Shown: positions 11,547 through 23,360, counted from the first letter of the stretch. The stretch is 64,000 bases of DNA from Pseudoscleropodium purum (GCA_963969395.1 OZ017799.1:19966501-20030500), one strand, 5' to 3'. The notes: generated from the sequence alone by a model not told the origin. Made by a program: numbers and translations.

Positions 11547-13558
11547 TTACACTAAGTTAATCACACACGGCGGCGGCGGCGGCGGCTTCGCTGCCCGTCT
11601 CCTCGCTCGTGTCTTCACGGCTGCTCTGGCAATCACGGCAGCATTCTGCTTGCTCTTCCAAAACGACTCCCCTTCCGAAAGGCAATGATGAATGGCTCGG
11701 AACCGAGTCAAGGGCGCTTCGCTTTCCGCCACATCGATCAAATCTTGCACAGTGCACACGTTCAAGACGATAACAGGCGTCACAAAGCCCCCGACAGAGC
11801 CTCGCTTGAAAGGAGACGTCAATAGCACGCCGCAGCATTGTCGCTGCTCCCAATAGGCCAAGTAGGCTATGAATCTTCGGGCCTCTCGGATATCCCACTC
11901 CGGTTTGAGCAAAGTTACGACCTCTGGGTTTTCTTTCAGTTTGAACGTAATTGAAGTCTTGCTCGAGCCGCCGCCGTTGCCACATTTTGGGACAAATGCT
12001 CCATCTTTGTCAAACCTGAAGGGATCGGAAAGGTTGTTATATTGATATATTCGTTAAAAGGTGCAACGATTGTGCAGGTGTACAGTTACTTGAATCTAGA
12101 GCTGTTATAAATAGTCTTGTAAAGAGAATCTCCAGGAAAAATCCAACAATTATGGAAATTGGAGTATTGGACAAATGTTGTTTTGTATCCAAATCTCATT
12201 CCTAGTGTATCCTGGTGTATTGTATCTAACATCACGTGCTGGACCTTGGCCTGGAATTTCTCAAGAAATCTATAGATGGATATTTTGGATTTATCCTAAT
12301 CAAAATTTCAGTAACCCTTAAAAGGATGTCATGGTCATTTCTTAGCCAATGAATGATAGAGAATCTTTCTACGAGGAAAAAAGTACAACTATTCATCTTC
12401 AAAATTTCGTGTGAAAAGGAGGTCTTGTACAGTAATTTGACTTCCATAGAGTGCTCTTGGATTTTTTTAAAGTAGGTGATGTTACACAATATGAGAAAAT
12501 ATGAGAAGGGATGATTTTCACCGGCTCGCGTTTAGTGTTTAAGGGTTAAAATGGTTGTATTCCACAAACTTGACACTTTTATGTCTAGACCGTGCGTTTT
12601 ATGAGTCCTAGACTTTAGACTTTAAAACTAAAGAAGGAAATGAATGGAAAATTGTGTCTGGAATACTGCTATTTTAAAGAAATTTCCCATTCCTGTGCTA
12701 CATTCGTCTTGAACACCCCTAAGATATGCTACTTAGTTACTAGTGAGAGTCGAGACAGGAAGATAGCTTGGTGGAATCATTGAATTCAGTCTACAAGTTG
12801 CAGAATAGTGACAGTTAGGAGTTGAAGCTATATCTTCTCGGTCATATCACCAGTCATCTTCAACTCCTACTAAACCTTTGGGCGACGACGGAATCCTTCC
12901 ATGAAGTGAATCTTGCAAGCTATTCATACCTGAAATAAACGTTCAGATCCCCGACGTCGATCTCGAGCTCCATCAGTACATACTCGTGCTGCAACTCACT
13001 GAAGACGTATTCCCCCGCGTGCTCAATCGGCATAAGATCCACATCGTAAGTATACCCCTGTGCACTTTCATATTCCCGGAGCACACTCAATCCGCCCTCT
13101 CTTAGCGAGAATTCGGCACTCCAACCGAAGGCGTTGGAAGCAAAGGCTTTGTTCAAGAAGCTGATCTTCAGATTCTTCACGATGTCGGAGGGGATGTCGA
13201 CGATATTGGACTCCGGGGTACTCGACATTGCAGCAACCACGAGATGGCTTTCGTGAAGGCAATGGACGGTTTTGCCGACCCCCTGGTGACAGTAAATGCT
13301 CCTCCCCGCAAGCCTCCAATCCGACTCCCAGAGAGGAAAATACTCGTCCAGGAACAAGTCGTAGAAGGCGTACGTGAATCTCCTCCATTTGCAGCGGGGC
13401 GAGAGGAAAAACTCGGTCAAACTGACGAAGATGGGGAAGAACGACGTCAACAGCGTAATTGCCAAGATGGTGATCAACCATCCCCTGTTGTTGCTGGTGA
13501 CTTCCGCTGCCAGCGACAAAACGGAGCCGCTGAACACTAAAATGGCTTTCAAATTCAT
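11547..13558 (-). CDS. membrane-anchored protein of unknown family, copy A (two exons)
   Basis: Model: complement join of 12930-13558 and 11547-12015, 1098 nt, 365 aa. The splice is phase 2 with donor CAG/GTATGA and acceptor TTCAG/GTTTGA. The same junction is preserved in the paralogue at 49.6-51.4 kb. The start is the first ATG in frame (MNLKAILVFSG). Residues 5-18 are weakly hydrophobic and 26-48 form a clear transmembrane segment, so the protein is probably anchored near its N terminus. The rest is soluble, with an LFLDEYFPLWESDW block, a conserved Cys pair (QRQCCGV), a basic segment and six prolines near the C terminus. I do not recognise the family. Upstream coding is not excluded, since the frame stays open to about 13600. 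Next gene in the module is the SDR. Confidence 0.7.
11568..11586. repeat. (CGG)6 microsatellite inside coding sequence
   Basis: Six CGG units on the plus strand encode the six consecutive prolines near the C terminus of the copy A protein. Copy B lacks the expansion and has a different C-terminal tail. Confidence 0.85.
12312..12548. mobile_element. short MITE in the intron of the membrane-protein gene
   Basis: Ends TAACCCTTAAAAGG and GTTTAAGGGTTA are inverted. The interval is absent from the intron of copy B, where the flanks are nearly continuous. It resembles the ends of the 0.93-kb TTAATCCCTAAAG family. Confidence 0.5.
12546..12678. mobile_element. small MITE with TTAAAATGG...TATTCCA ends
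   Basis: A 133-bp inverted-repeat element: TTAAAATGGTTGTATTCCA at the left, the complement of TTTAAAATAGCAGTATTCCA at the right. Same family as 47284-47581. It abuts the previous element at a shared TTAA and is also missing in copy B. Confidence 0.6.
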
Positions 13559-13599
13559 ACTTGGCTTGCTTGTTTCCGAATCCGCACTGTTGGGCACGT

Positions 13600-14720
13600 G
13601 GTCACTCTCTATTCCACCTTACCGGCAGGAGCTCACGAATTACACAACCCGCAGTGCATGAGTTCCGATTCTAGCACCACATTTCGCTCAATTATGCTCG
13701 GTTGGTGATCCCAACTACCTGGAGCGTCTTCGATCAGGCATTAATATTGACTAGTTAGGTTTAAGTAGTTTTCCGGGTCCAGCGATCGAGGAAGTAAAGG
13801 GTATCGCGCGCTAGCGCTACTGGTGCTCCAGTGCCATGCGTGGTGGGGGCGGATGATCTGACGAATCCGAGGCAAGCCATACTATGGCAGCTAGAGTCAC
13901 TTGAGGCAGATTCCATGCCAAACTCCCATGCATGGAGTCGCATTGGTTCGAAGCCGAACCGAGCTCCCGAATCTGAAGAATTATTCTTGTGGAGGTGGAC
14001 TCACTGCTGCTCAGTTTGACCCACTGTGTGGGTATGGACTGCAAAGTCAAAACATTTCACTTGGGGTAGATTGTTTCTGAGATTAAAAGAACCGAGTCGA
14101 ATTGAATATTTTATCCTGGAAGTGACAAATGATTCGTCAAGCAAGATAGTTTTTTCTGGGCAAGAGAATCTCATTTGTTCAGAAGAGAACAGAAAGCTGG
14201 CAGCGGAAAATTATTCAACAAGCAGGACAGATTTTTCTAGGCAAGACAAAGTAACTCGTCCACAAGAGAGAAGAAAAAACTGGCAGTGGTCAAATAATTC
14301 AACAAGCAAGACAGTTTTTTCTTGGCAAGTGAAAATATTTTTAACTCACTTGGCCAGAAGAGAAGAGAAAACTGCTTCTTGGCTAAAGGTATTTTCCCAC
14401 CTGGCCTTACAGTGGCATTAAATCAGCTGTAAATCGTCATGCCGAGGTGGTGGTAATGACGCAGGGGCAATCGTAGAGCCAATAATCACTTTTGTATTGC
14501 TGGCCCAGCATAGCAAAAGTAGTCCAAAATAATAACTTGAAAATCTTCAGAAAATGAAGATTTCAGCAGTTTATCTTGACAACATGCTTGGTCGATGGCC
14601 TATTATATAAGAATGGTGGCAGTCGTAGGCAAAAATTAGGGGGCTCCAATTAGAAAAAATCCAAAACATTGAATTTGTCCAACAACCACTTCACATAGAT
14701 TTGGATGTCCCTATTGATGT
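13600..14720. other. upstream region of the membrane-protein gene, paralogous to 51.4-52.3 kb
   Basis: Blocks such as TGGTGGGGGCGGATGATCTG and AGATTCCATGCCAAACT are shared with the B duplicate to about 14400, after which the two copies diverge. No gene is supported. It likely includes the promoter of the minus-strand gene. Confidence 0.5.
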
Positions 14721-14724
14721 GAGT

Positions 14725-15646
14725 TTAATCCCTAAAGTTCATGGACTATGTTTTCACCAAAAATGCTCCAAAATTGCCATTTTTAGGACAAGTATTAAAA
14801 AAGAAATTTTTTGACACATTCAACCATAGGATCTTGTATTCTTGTAGTATGATAATTTTAGAAGATGTGGATAAAATTTCAAAAATTTCCACCGTGTAGA
14901 TTGCAAGATATTAGCGTTTGAATTGACAGAAAGCCTTTTTTGGCCTTGCAAAAAATCGAGCAACTACACTTTACAAGGTCACATTTGTATTTATGAAAAA
15001 TGTCCAAAATGGTTGCAATTATTTGGATTAATTCTTCAAGGCAAATTGGCTACATGCTTAAAAAAATTTAAATCATTTGGAATTGTACAATATACAAGTA
15101 AAAATAGAAAAATGTAGAAAATGAATCAAAATATTAAATTGTTAATAATTTAGTTATGGAATTGAAAAATACCAATCCTAATGGTTGTAATGTTGTAATA
15201 AACAATCTTCATCTAATAGATTTATTTTTTTTCAAAAATATTAAAAATTGAATTTAATAAAGAATTTTAAAGTTTATTTTGGAGTAGAGAATCCATGATT
15301 GCCTACAAACTAAAACACCTCATAACTTTTGACTGATTGATCAAAATGGAATGATTCAAAGCTTTATATATATATAAATTTAGAAAATTAATTAAAAAAT
15401 TTTGTTTTTGAAAAATTGATTTTTTAGATCTGCCTAGACTACTAGAATTGAGAAATAAACTACATATTAGGCCATAACTTTTGACTCATATTTCCAAATG
15501 TCCTAAAATTTAGTGCACATGAAAGATATTCTTTGTACATAATTACTATTAAAATTTGGGCCAAAAATATGGAAATCTCTACTGACATGCACTTGCCCCA
15601 AAAAATTATGTTGCCAAAAAACACATTTTGGTCCTCTAGGGATTAA
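14725..15646. mobile_element. 0.93-kb TTAATCCCTAAAG element, copy 3
   Basis: Starts TTAATCCCTAAAG and ends CTCTAGGGATTAA, so the terminal repeats are clear. It is collinear with copies 1 and 2 and has no coding capacity. It lies at the left edge of the 15-kb insertion that separates the two halves of module A. Confidence 0.8.
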
Positions 15647-15825
15647 GATGGCAAACATGCAATCTTTTTATGCAAGTAGGGTAATGGAAGGTAAAACAAT
15701 CCGTGTAGGATATTTGAATTAAGATTAGTAGAAGCTCAACTTACTACTCATACCTAATTAAGTCAAATTAATGTAGAAATTGTATTCAATGTAGATTTGT
15801 AGACTTCATGTAGGTATAGTAATAT

Positions 15826-15965
15826 AACTTTTCTTAAAAAATTTTGAAATAGGAAAAGTTGGTAAATCAAGCTAACTTTCATCTTCAAAAATTCATTTTA
15901 GATTTAGAGCCTTTAATCAAAAGTTAGGGACAAAATTCAAAGAGGGATTCAAAAGAACATGTTTT
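15826..15965. repeat. single arm of a foldback element family
   Basis: The stretch with AACTTTCATCTTCAAAAATTC and ATCAAAAGTTAGGGACAAAA resembles one arm of the foldbacks at 24262-24623 and 25411-25763. No second arm is seen here. Confidence 0.4.
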
Positions 15966-17140
15966 TAGACTTTGTGCAACAAGAAGTGCAATTCCATTCA
16001 TCATTTCATCCACAGAGTGCACTTATTCAACATCTTTAATCCTAGAAAGAAGAGACTTATCACCAATGTACCCTACCAAAAATGATCTAATTTACAAATT
16101 AGTAGGTACATTCTTCATTTCTACAATGATCAATCTAGAAAGTCATCGATTGGTCTTTTGTAATTTGTCTAGTATTTTCATGTTAATGGAAATTGTGATT
16201 TGCAATAAGATTTATTTATTTTGTATTTTAGGTGCAAGTGCTGAGAAAAGGATTCTATTAGAAAAGGACAATACAAGGAAGATTGAAGCAAGAGAAATTT
16301 ATAGTTGAAACCTATAAGCAAAAAGAGGGACCAAAAGAATAAATTACAATATCCGAAAGGCAAGTTCTTCATTCTCATTGAATAAAGATTTAAAAACCTT
16401 TTGTCTCTTTAGAAAATAAATGAGAATTTGGGTAGGGTTATGCGATTTCAATTTTTATTAGATTTTTTGAAGATAGAATAATACATTAGCTTTACATGGA
16501 TATAATTTTTATTTCAATTGATGCAAAAATTATGCAACACTTTGCTCCAAATAGAGTTCATTAAGTGGAACAAAAAAATTTACAAAATTTGAAAATATTA
16601 AAAAAAAATTTGGTTCTCCAAAAAAATATTTTGGTATATATGAAAAGATGTAATTCATTCTATTTGGAGTAGTGATGAAAAAGTGATGAAGAGATTTTGT
16701 ATTTTTTGGGGAAATTAGAGCATCTTTTTCCAAAAAAAATTGATAAATTTTTTTTAACTCTATTTAAAAATAAATTCTTCCATTAGGAAAAGAAAGAGCC
16801 TTTAGAAGGGCCACTTGTTCCTTGTCTCCTTCCCCTATGATCCTTTCTCTCCCTGCCAATGATTACAACAATTGTGATGAAGTTTGACATCACTTGGCAC
16901 TTGGTCGATTCATAATGCAATTGGGTCCTAGCCAATACCCAAACTTGACATGTCTGGATGAATGTTGGCTTCTATAGATCCGTATAGATGGAGGGCGATG
17001 AATCAAGGGTTTGCAGCTGTAGCTACCTTTGTGGTTTTGCAATGTCTCTTTTATCTATTGCACGTTCTTTCGTCTATTGTGCCCTTTTCTAAGTTAAGTT
17101 GTGCCTTCTTTTGTGTTTTGCCTTCTTTGTCTGTTGATTT
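15966..17140. other. AT-rich spacer, no gene seen
   Basis: No supported gene. Short frames lack protein-like features. Confidence 0.4.
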
Positions 17141-17157
17141 TTTAGTTCTTGAATTCA

Positions 17158-17487
17158 ATGTCGCGGCAATTGTCTTTGCAAGTTGTATTGATATACAATA
17201 CGATAGATGAAAACAATGACTATATACCAGTGCAAGTGGAGATTGGCTCTTGGGTTACTTTGCTATTGGGAAAAAAAGGTGGTCATGCTAAAGATACTAT
17301 GAAACATGGGAGTACAAGTTTTGAAGGCACTTACAACGCAAGAGTGCAGGAGTTTAGAATGGAGAAGAAAAGAGTTTCTGAGATTTTGGTGCAACACGCA
17401 TACATGTACAGACAACTTGACTTAGATCGGACTAAATCCTTGTTGATAGTAGCTGCTTGTAATTATAAATTTCTTATTTCTTTTTAA
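17158..17487 (+). CDS. possible exon of unknown function
   Basis: An open frame from an ATG at 17158 to TAA at 17485-17487. It encodes about 109 aa with fairly balanced composition, including VQEFRMEKKRVSEILVQHAY and LDLDRTKSLLIVAA. It could be an upstream exon of the decayed gene that follows on the same strand, or chance. No family is recognised and no clear splice junction to 18216 was established. Confidence 0.2.
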   Translation: MSRQLSLQVVLIYNTIDENNDYIPVQVEIGSWVTLLLGKKGGHAKDTMKHGSTSFEGTYNARVQEFRMEKKRVSEILVQHAYMYRQLDLDRTKSLLIVAACNYKFLISF

Positions 17488-18405
17488 GTTCTTGCTAGCT
17501 TTGTATCACCTGACACTTTAAGAGCAAGTCTTCCAAAATTTTGATCTTGAGTTTAAGCTCTATAAGAATACACTTTCAATTCAATTTTGCTTTGAATTTT
17601 TGTTTTTACTCTGGAAAGTCCTTCTAAGAATATCTCTGGTAACACTTCTGAGAAGTAATCTCTATAACCAATGATTGACGATTAATATTGATTAAGTCTT
17701 GCACTTTTGGAACTCTTACCAACACCTTCTATTCTTTCATTTCTTACGCAAAATCAATTGAACAGTATAACCAATAGAGATAGAGTATGTACTCTGAAAG
17801 TAAGTAGTTTCTGCCATAGATAGCAGTAGATTGGCCACACTGCCACATTAATAGAAACCTCAACACCTAGTCAAACTTAGAACTTACTTTTCTACTCTAT
17901 GCTTTCTAGTCTAAAATGTGCCAATAATTTGCTACTTAGCTATGCGATGTAATACAAGCGCAGTATGCTGTGAGTTCATACTTGATAAGTTAGACAAATC
18001 ATGGTTGCATCTGTTGTGGAAAGTTAAAGTAAGGTTTGAGAATTGAAACATTACCATGTCTAACAGTTGATTTTTAACATTGTTATTGCCTAAGCAATGA
18101 TAATTTAGGTTAGAGTATATTTGGTACTATTAGCTATAGTGGCTTTGTTAGCTTTCATAAAACTTGACATTTCCATTTGCCTATATTTCAAATCTATATT
18201 TGTCTGCTTCTACGAACTAGATTGATTCAAAGAGTGTGCTTGACCTAATTGTCGTACAACACCCTAAGATAGGTGAAGTTGGAAGAGGGTTTAGATCACA
18301 CAAAGACTTATTACACAATGGTATTTTTTTCTACAATGCCATGTATATTCCAAAGAAAAAAAATAGTGCCTTTGGTACAATAGACCCTATTTCATTGCTT
18401 TCTTT

Positions 18406-18687
18406 TAGGGTTGACACGACGTCCGGACGCGGACGCTGTGTTTGTAGCGTCCGCTGACATTCGCGTCCGCTTGTCCGCCCCGTCCGCCTGTCCCCCGTCC
18501 GTCCGTCCGCCCGGTTACGACCGTCCGATCGACACGCGGACTGATGTGGTCCGCACGATCTCGGCGTCCGCCCCGCCCGTCTACCTTTCGACGGCGGGGA
18601 GGACGTTGCGTCCGCTAGCGTCCGTGCTTCTGGACGTCCGGAAAACGGACGCTATTTTGGGACAGACGTTGAGATTTGTCAACCCTG
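18406..18687. mobile_element. CpG-rich hAT-type MITE, copy 1
   Basis: 282 bp, from TAGGGTTGAC to GTCAACCCTG. Flanks are CTTTCTTT (18398-18405) and CTTGCTTT (18688-18695), a 7/8 match. The interior is packed with GTCCGC/GGACGC. The C/TAGGG ends and 8-bp duplication fit the hAT superfamily. It interrupts the exon of the surrounding decayed gene. Confidence 0.85.
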
Positions 18688-18853
18688 CTTGCTTTTGATG
18701 ATCCAGTGTGGCCTGTTCCAAACGTGGCAAGCAATGAGGCCTTCCAGGCAAAGCTAAAACTTGATTTTCAGATTTCTATGAAGCCCAACACTAGTAGCAA
18801 ATCCACACATCTACAATGGTTTATGCCAATTGGCATCATGGTAGATTTATTTG

Positions 18854-19142
18854 TAGGGTTGACGAATCTCAACGTCCGCCCCAAAATAGCGTTCGGACGC
18901 AGCGTCCCTCCCGCCGTCAGAAGGTGGACGGACGGGGCGGACGGCCCGAGGTGGACACCCAAATCGTGCGGACCACATCAGTCCGCGTGTTGATCGGACG
19001 GTCATAATCAGGCGGACGGATGAACAGGGCGGATGGGGCGGACGGGGGACAGGCGGACAGGCGGACGCGAATGTCAACGGACGCTGCGGACACAGCGTCC
19101 GCGTCCGAACGTCCCAGATGTCCGGACGTCATGTCAACCCTG
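18854..19142. mobile_element. CpG-rich hAT-type MITE, copy 2 (opposite orientation)
   Basis: 289 bp with the same ends, but the interior runs in the reverse direction to copy 1. Target duplications are TTTATTTG (18846-18853) and CTTATTTG (19143-19150). It lies 166 bp from copy 1 in the same former exon. Confidence 0.85.
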
Positions 19143-20842
19143 CTTATTTGTAGTAGGAAGCGACTGTATGCACAAAACTCCGACAATGTTTGTCTAGCGT
19201 AGCCTCTCTAAGCCTTTGATTGAATCTCTAATGGATAATGGTTGGGACAAGAAGGTTACAGTAGGTCTAGATGTGATTCATTGCATAGTCGACCAAAAAT
19301 CCTTAAGTTTCATGTATCATATTGGAAGGTCCATTTTTTATGCCAATTTCCAATTTAATAGGTAGCGCAACATGGGTGGATCTCATTGGGAGTACATAGA
19401 CTAATGTGAAGACATTGACATGGTAGGAATACATTGTCAGATGAATGATTGGAAGGAGATAATTGAGGTGGGTAGAAATTGGAATTTGTCTTCCATTAGA
19501 GAGGAGATTCTAATAGCTATGGAGTCGAGGGCTCTAGAAAACTTCACACTTTGGATCATACAAGATACTACGACAAAATTGAAGGTAAACATTAGCTTGC
19601 CTCTATCAAAATTATTTGTCCTTTTTTCAAGACATTTTATTTCTTCATTAATTGTTTTCTAATTGAATGTAATGCCTTGTCATACAGATCAATCAAAGAA
19701 ATGAAGAGAAAATGATTGCAATAAAAGTGATGTTTTTCAAGATGCTGAAAATCATTGAGAGCAATTAAGGGGAACCCACTACAAATTAGACTATATGTTG
19801 ATTCCCTCTCCTCCAATCCCTATCAATGTTTCAACTTTTGCATTAAGAACCCACTTTGAGCCGACTCTTGTGCATTTAGCTCTCCATAAAGCATGAAGAG
19901 CTGATGCGCTAGAATTTAGCAATGCTTCCCATCTTCTTTGAATAATATCTTCATCTATTAAGTCACTTGGTATTGGAATCATTGCTTCTTTGTCTTTTGT
20001 TGTAGAATCGATGCTAAATGATCCAAAACCAATGTTGATAGGTTTGGACCAAAGGGCTCATTTTTTACTTCCCACCACTATGTTGAGTATGTCTTTGGAA
20101 AGCAGCTTTAGTAGCATGATGGAAGTTTTCCATGCCTTGGTATGACCAGATGGACAAACTCCCATATTGTTGCACAAACCATGGGGCATGTCTAATGAAC
20201 ACATACTGCAACAAATGAAACAATGTTTGCTTGCCAATTCATAAATGTTGGTTTGCTTTCTGTTGTCATATATTTATAGTGTTGCAAATAATTTTCCAGA
20301 AATTTCATTTTCATCTTGTTAACTAGTTGATATAATATACTTTTGTTAGCCACATAACAAAGATCAAGAAGGAATTGGACACCTAATCTAATCTTATCTT
20401 TTTGTAGGGGGATGACAATCTCGTGCATGGTGATCAATAAGAGTTGAGAAAAAGAGTTGACAGTAAGGGATTTGTTTGGAAGGAAGAACAAATTTAACGT
20501 TGTCAACAAATTCTCTGAACCCTAAATAGAAGGTACATGCTTCATCAATTGACCACCTAAAATTTCAACTACAGAACCTGATGTTCCGTTTGAAACTTGA
20601 TGTTCCATTTGAAACCTATAATATATCTATATTTAAGTTCATATTAGCTAGCTGAAAGGAATGAAGAAGATCAAATCCTTCACTCTTGAATTGATAAAAG
20701 TTCACATTCAATTTGTTAACATGTTGTACAACTGTTCCTAATCCTAGCCTAAGAATTTTGTATTTAAAGCATTTTCAAAACAGGATCAACATTACTCCAT
20801 CATCCACTTGGTTTTTTTTTGGCAATGGGTTAGTACTTCAAT

Positions 20843-20990
20843 CAGGGTTGACACAACGTCCGGATGCGGACGCTGTGTCCGCAGCGTCTGCCGGGACCGT
20901 CCCGTCCGCCTGTCACCCTATCTGCCCCGTCCGCTTTGACGGCCCTATTTCCCCCAACCGCCCTACCCAGATCGCCCCGCGGTCACTCCC
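20843..20990. mobile_element. CpG-rich hAT-type MITE, truncated copy 3
   Basis: Starts CAGGGTTGACACAACGTCC and follows the family for about 150 bp, then ends in GCCCCGCGGTCACTC without the GTCAACCCTG terminus. The right end is lost. Confidence 0.7.
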
Positions 20991-21380
20991 TTAATCTTTA
21001 AACAATTAAATGTTAAATGAAGTGCAATGGTTGGCGATTTGTTATTAAAACAATGTCTCTTATAAGTTGAAAGATTATAAAGTTTGACCATGAGTCCATG
21101 ATAGTCTTGAAACTATGAAAAAATTCCAATTCATTTTCAAAAGGCAAACTAAAAAAATTTGTGACTTCAAATATATATATATACTATTTAAAAAATCAAG
21201 ATCAACACAAATACAAACGTAATCAATATGGGCAAAATATATTGAATTTAATATAGAATACCATACATTGTGCACATTTGGCTAATTGCACATATAATTT
21301 TTTTCATTCCAACTCTATATTTCTAAACTAATTTTTAATGCCTATATAACCTATTCAACTACTACTTCTGTACTACCAAT
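20991..21380. other. AT-rich spacer, no gene seen
   Basis: Contains a short (AT)n run near 21170-21181. No gene is supported. Confidence 0.4.
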
Positions 21381-22874
21381 CTAATATAAATGGCGGAAAT
21401 GTTCATCTGGCATCGGCCAACGATATGTATTAGAAAATCGCGTAATCATATGGGCCAAACTAGTATTTTCATCGTCAAGCTTCGAAGAAATGCGCTTCAA
21501 GTAAGCATAAAACACTTTTGCAAAGTCATAAAAGGCAAATTGTGTCGCACTAGGTGTTTTAAGTAGCAAGTTGAAATACGCCTCTGACATGTTGTTTCCA
21601 TTCATCCGCCGAGCAATTTTTTGAATGGCATACTCTTCCAACTTATGTGAATACATCGGAATGACTTCCACATCTGCACCTGCTTTATGCAAATATGCAA
21701 TACGTGGATCCACCCACCTTCTTCTCTACAAAGTCTGTTTCATCTCATCTGCTGATGTGAATGTGTACAAAGACTTCATTGGCTGAGAAGCTAAGGTGGT
21801 CATATCCCAATCGCAAACTCCAATGTACACACGTGACTCATCCTCTGGAAAATGCAACAAGATGTTGTCCGGAGAAAGATCATTGTGCAAATGTCCAGCA
21901 AGATGCACTGCATACATTATATGCATAAACGCCCATGTCAGCTCCGTGCGCTTCTTCTGATATTGCCCTAAACGGTGAGCTTTTACAACCTCCTCTTCGG
22001 TTGGATTTGTATACATCAAACGGATTTGAATATTGTCTGGAAAGTCCTTATCCATATTCAACATTTGTCGAAGAATTCCACCATTCCACCAATACGCATA
22101 ACCTTCACACGTCGTTCCGTGCACCGCAACAAACCGTATCACACCCGCGTGTGGAATTCGAACAGCCATTGATTCGTTTTGATGTTCTAACTTTGCAAGA
22201 TCGGATCGAGTTTGGTGGTGAATGAATTTCTTTGCTGCAAACTGCCAATAAGGAAGTATTCCTGGACATCCTTCAATACGGACCTTTCGAATCGTTGCAT
22301 ATCTACCTTTCATCGTTCTATCATCAACATCAATCACGCATGCTATATCTGAAGGTGCTATTAGGTGCCGTTTGGTCCTTTCTGCTTCAGCAACTCCATC
22401 ATTGCTTTTCCACCAAGCAATCGAATCAACTCGATTGTGCTTTTTGGTGAATAGAGCACATGGGCCCCAAAACAAGTCCGCCTTCAAAATCACTTCTTCA
22501 AACTAGGCGTCATTGGATCGATATTCCTTGCCATATTTAACCAAAATGACTTTGGAATTCTACAAAGCGTCATGAACCTTGTTCTTCAAACATTTGGTGA
22601 AGTGCGTTTTATGCATTTTGTCATGCCACTTCGCCACATTCAATGCATCCAACAACATCTGTGTCATGTCTACCTTGAATTTAGACACGCACTCCTCTTG
22701 ATATCTGATGTACTTATTGTCTAAAGACAATATTGTTTCCGATTCATAAAATTGAATGATGCGCTCAATCATGAATTTTTTGCATTCCTCCGAAGGACTT
22801 TGGCGAGCTACTTCCAAGTTTGATGGTCCCTCTCCATGTTTTAGCTTTGCAACCTTTTTCTTCCCGTTCGGCAT
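21381..22874 (-). pseudogene. protein-kinase-like gene interrupted by three in-frame TAG codons
   Basis: One minus-strand frame of 498 codons runs from ATG (22874) to a TAG at 21381. It has TAG at 22560-22562, 22503-22505 and 21726-21728, and no frameshift. The N terminus is basic (MPNGKKKVAKLK). Kinase features lie in the second half. HNDLSPDNIL at about codons 330-339 matches the catalytic loop with Asn in place of Arg, and CDWD at about 354-357 occupies the DFG position. A helical C-terminal segment follows (MYSHKLEEYAIQKIARRMN). A clear VAIK-type lysine motif was not identified. The gene is intronless. As written it is a pseudogene, but intact framing elsewhere suggests recent decay or suppression of the stops. 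It lies between CpG-rich repeats. Confidence 0.7.
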
Positions 22875-23068
22875 CGTGACAAATGAAATTGATATAGATC
22901 AAATTTTTTAATTTGAAATTAAATTCACGCATAAGTATCCAAAAAATTGGCAACAAAGGGGCCCCAATAAACCACTCTTGCCTTGCCTTGGAAAGGAGCC
23001 AATGGAGGATGAACCATCAAGCTCTCCACTTCAACTTGCATTCACAAGGGGCAAAGCAAAAGTGACAA

Positions 23069-23360
23069 TGCAGACGGCCCGTCCGCCCTATCAGACGGCC
23101 CTAAACCGTCCGCCCGATCGGACGGGTCGGGGGTGGTGGACGGATTGGTCGTCCGCCTCCCTGAAACCCTAGAGCCCCGTCCGCCCAATCGGACAGCCAT
23201 GGACGGACAAATCTGGCGTCCGCTCGATCGGACGGTCCGGGGGGGAGGCGGACGCATCAGCCGTAACCGGGCGGACGGGGCGGACAGGGCGGACGCCAGA
23301 TCCGACGGACAGGGCAGACGGGTATCGGGGCGGATAGGGCGGACGGCAGACAGTAGGAAG
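23069..23360. repeat. CpG-rich GTCCGC/GGACGG-repeat island
   Basis: About 290 bp of repeated GTCCGCC, GATCGGACGG and GGGCGGACGG units. The composition matches the hAT-type MITE interiors, but no CAGGGTTGAC ends or target duplication are visible. Probably a rearranged or related element. Confidence 0.55.

Larger units (their letters stand above)
18216..20620 (+). pseudogene. decayed multi-exon gene of unknown family, split by two hAT-type MITEs
   Basis: Protein-like sequence starts after an acceptor-like CTAG at about 18215. It runs through FFYNAMYIPKKKNSAFGTID, into DDPVWPVPNV...FMPIGIMVDLF, then LSKPLIESLMDNGWDKKVTV to about 19578 (donor AAG/GTAAAC). It continues after CATACAG at about 19687 and again after TTTTGTAG at about 20415. 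Removing each MITE with one copy of its target duplication restores the same frame. The frame from 19195 to 19578 is continuous except for TAG (19195, 19363) and TAA (19402). Further stops near 19770-20500 also fit former CAA, CAG or CGA codons. I do not recognise the protein. It is a pseudogene by present sequence. Confidence 0.6.

Noticed and set aside
13244..13661. Plus-strand frames over the membrane-protein gene
   Set aside because: Antisense shadows of the minus-strand exon, with low-complexity translations.
18411..19202. Open frames rich in Arg, Pro, Ser and Asp within the CpG-rich elements on both strands
   Set aside because: They arise from GTCCGC repeats that lack stop codons in several frames and are not proteins.
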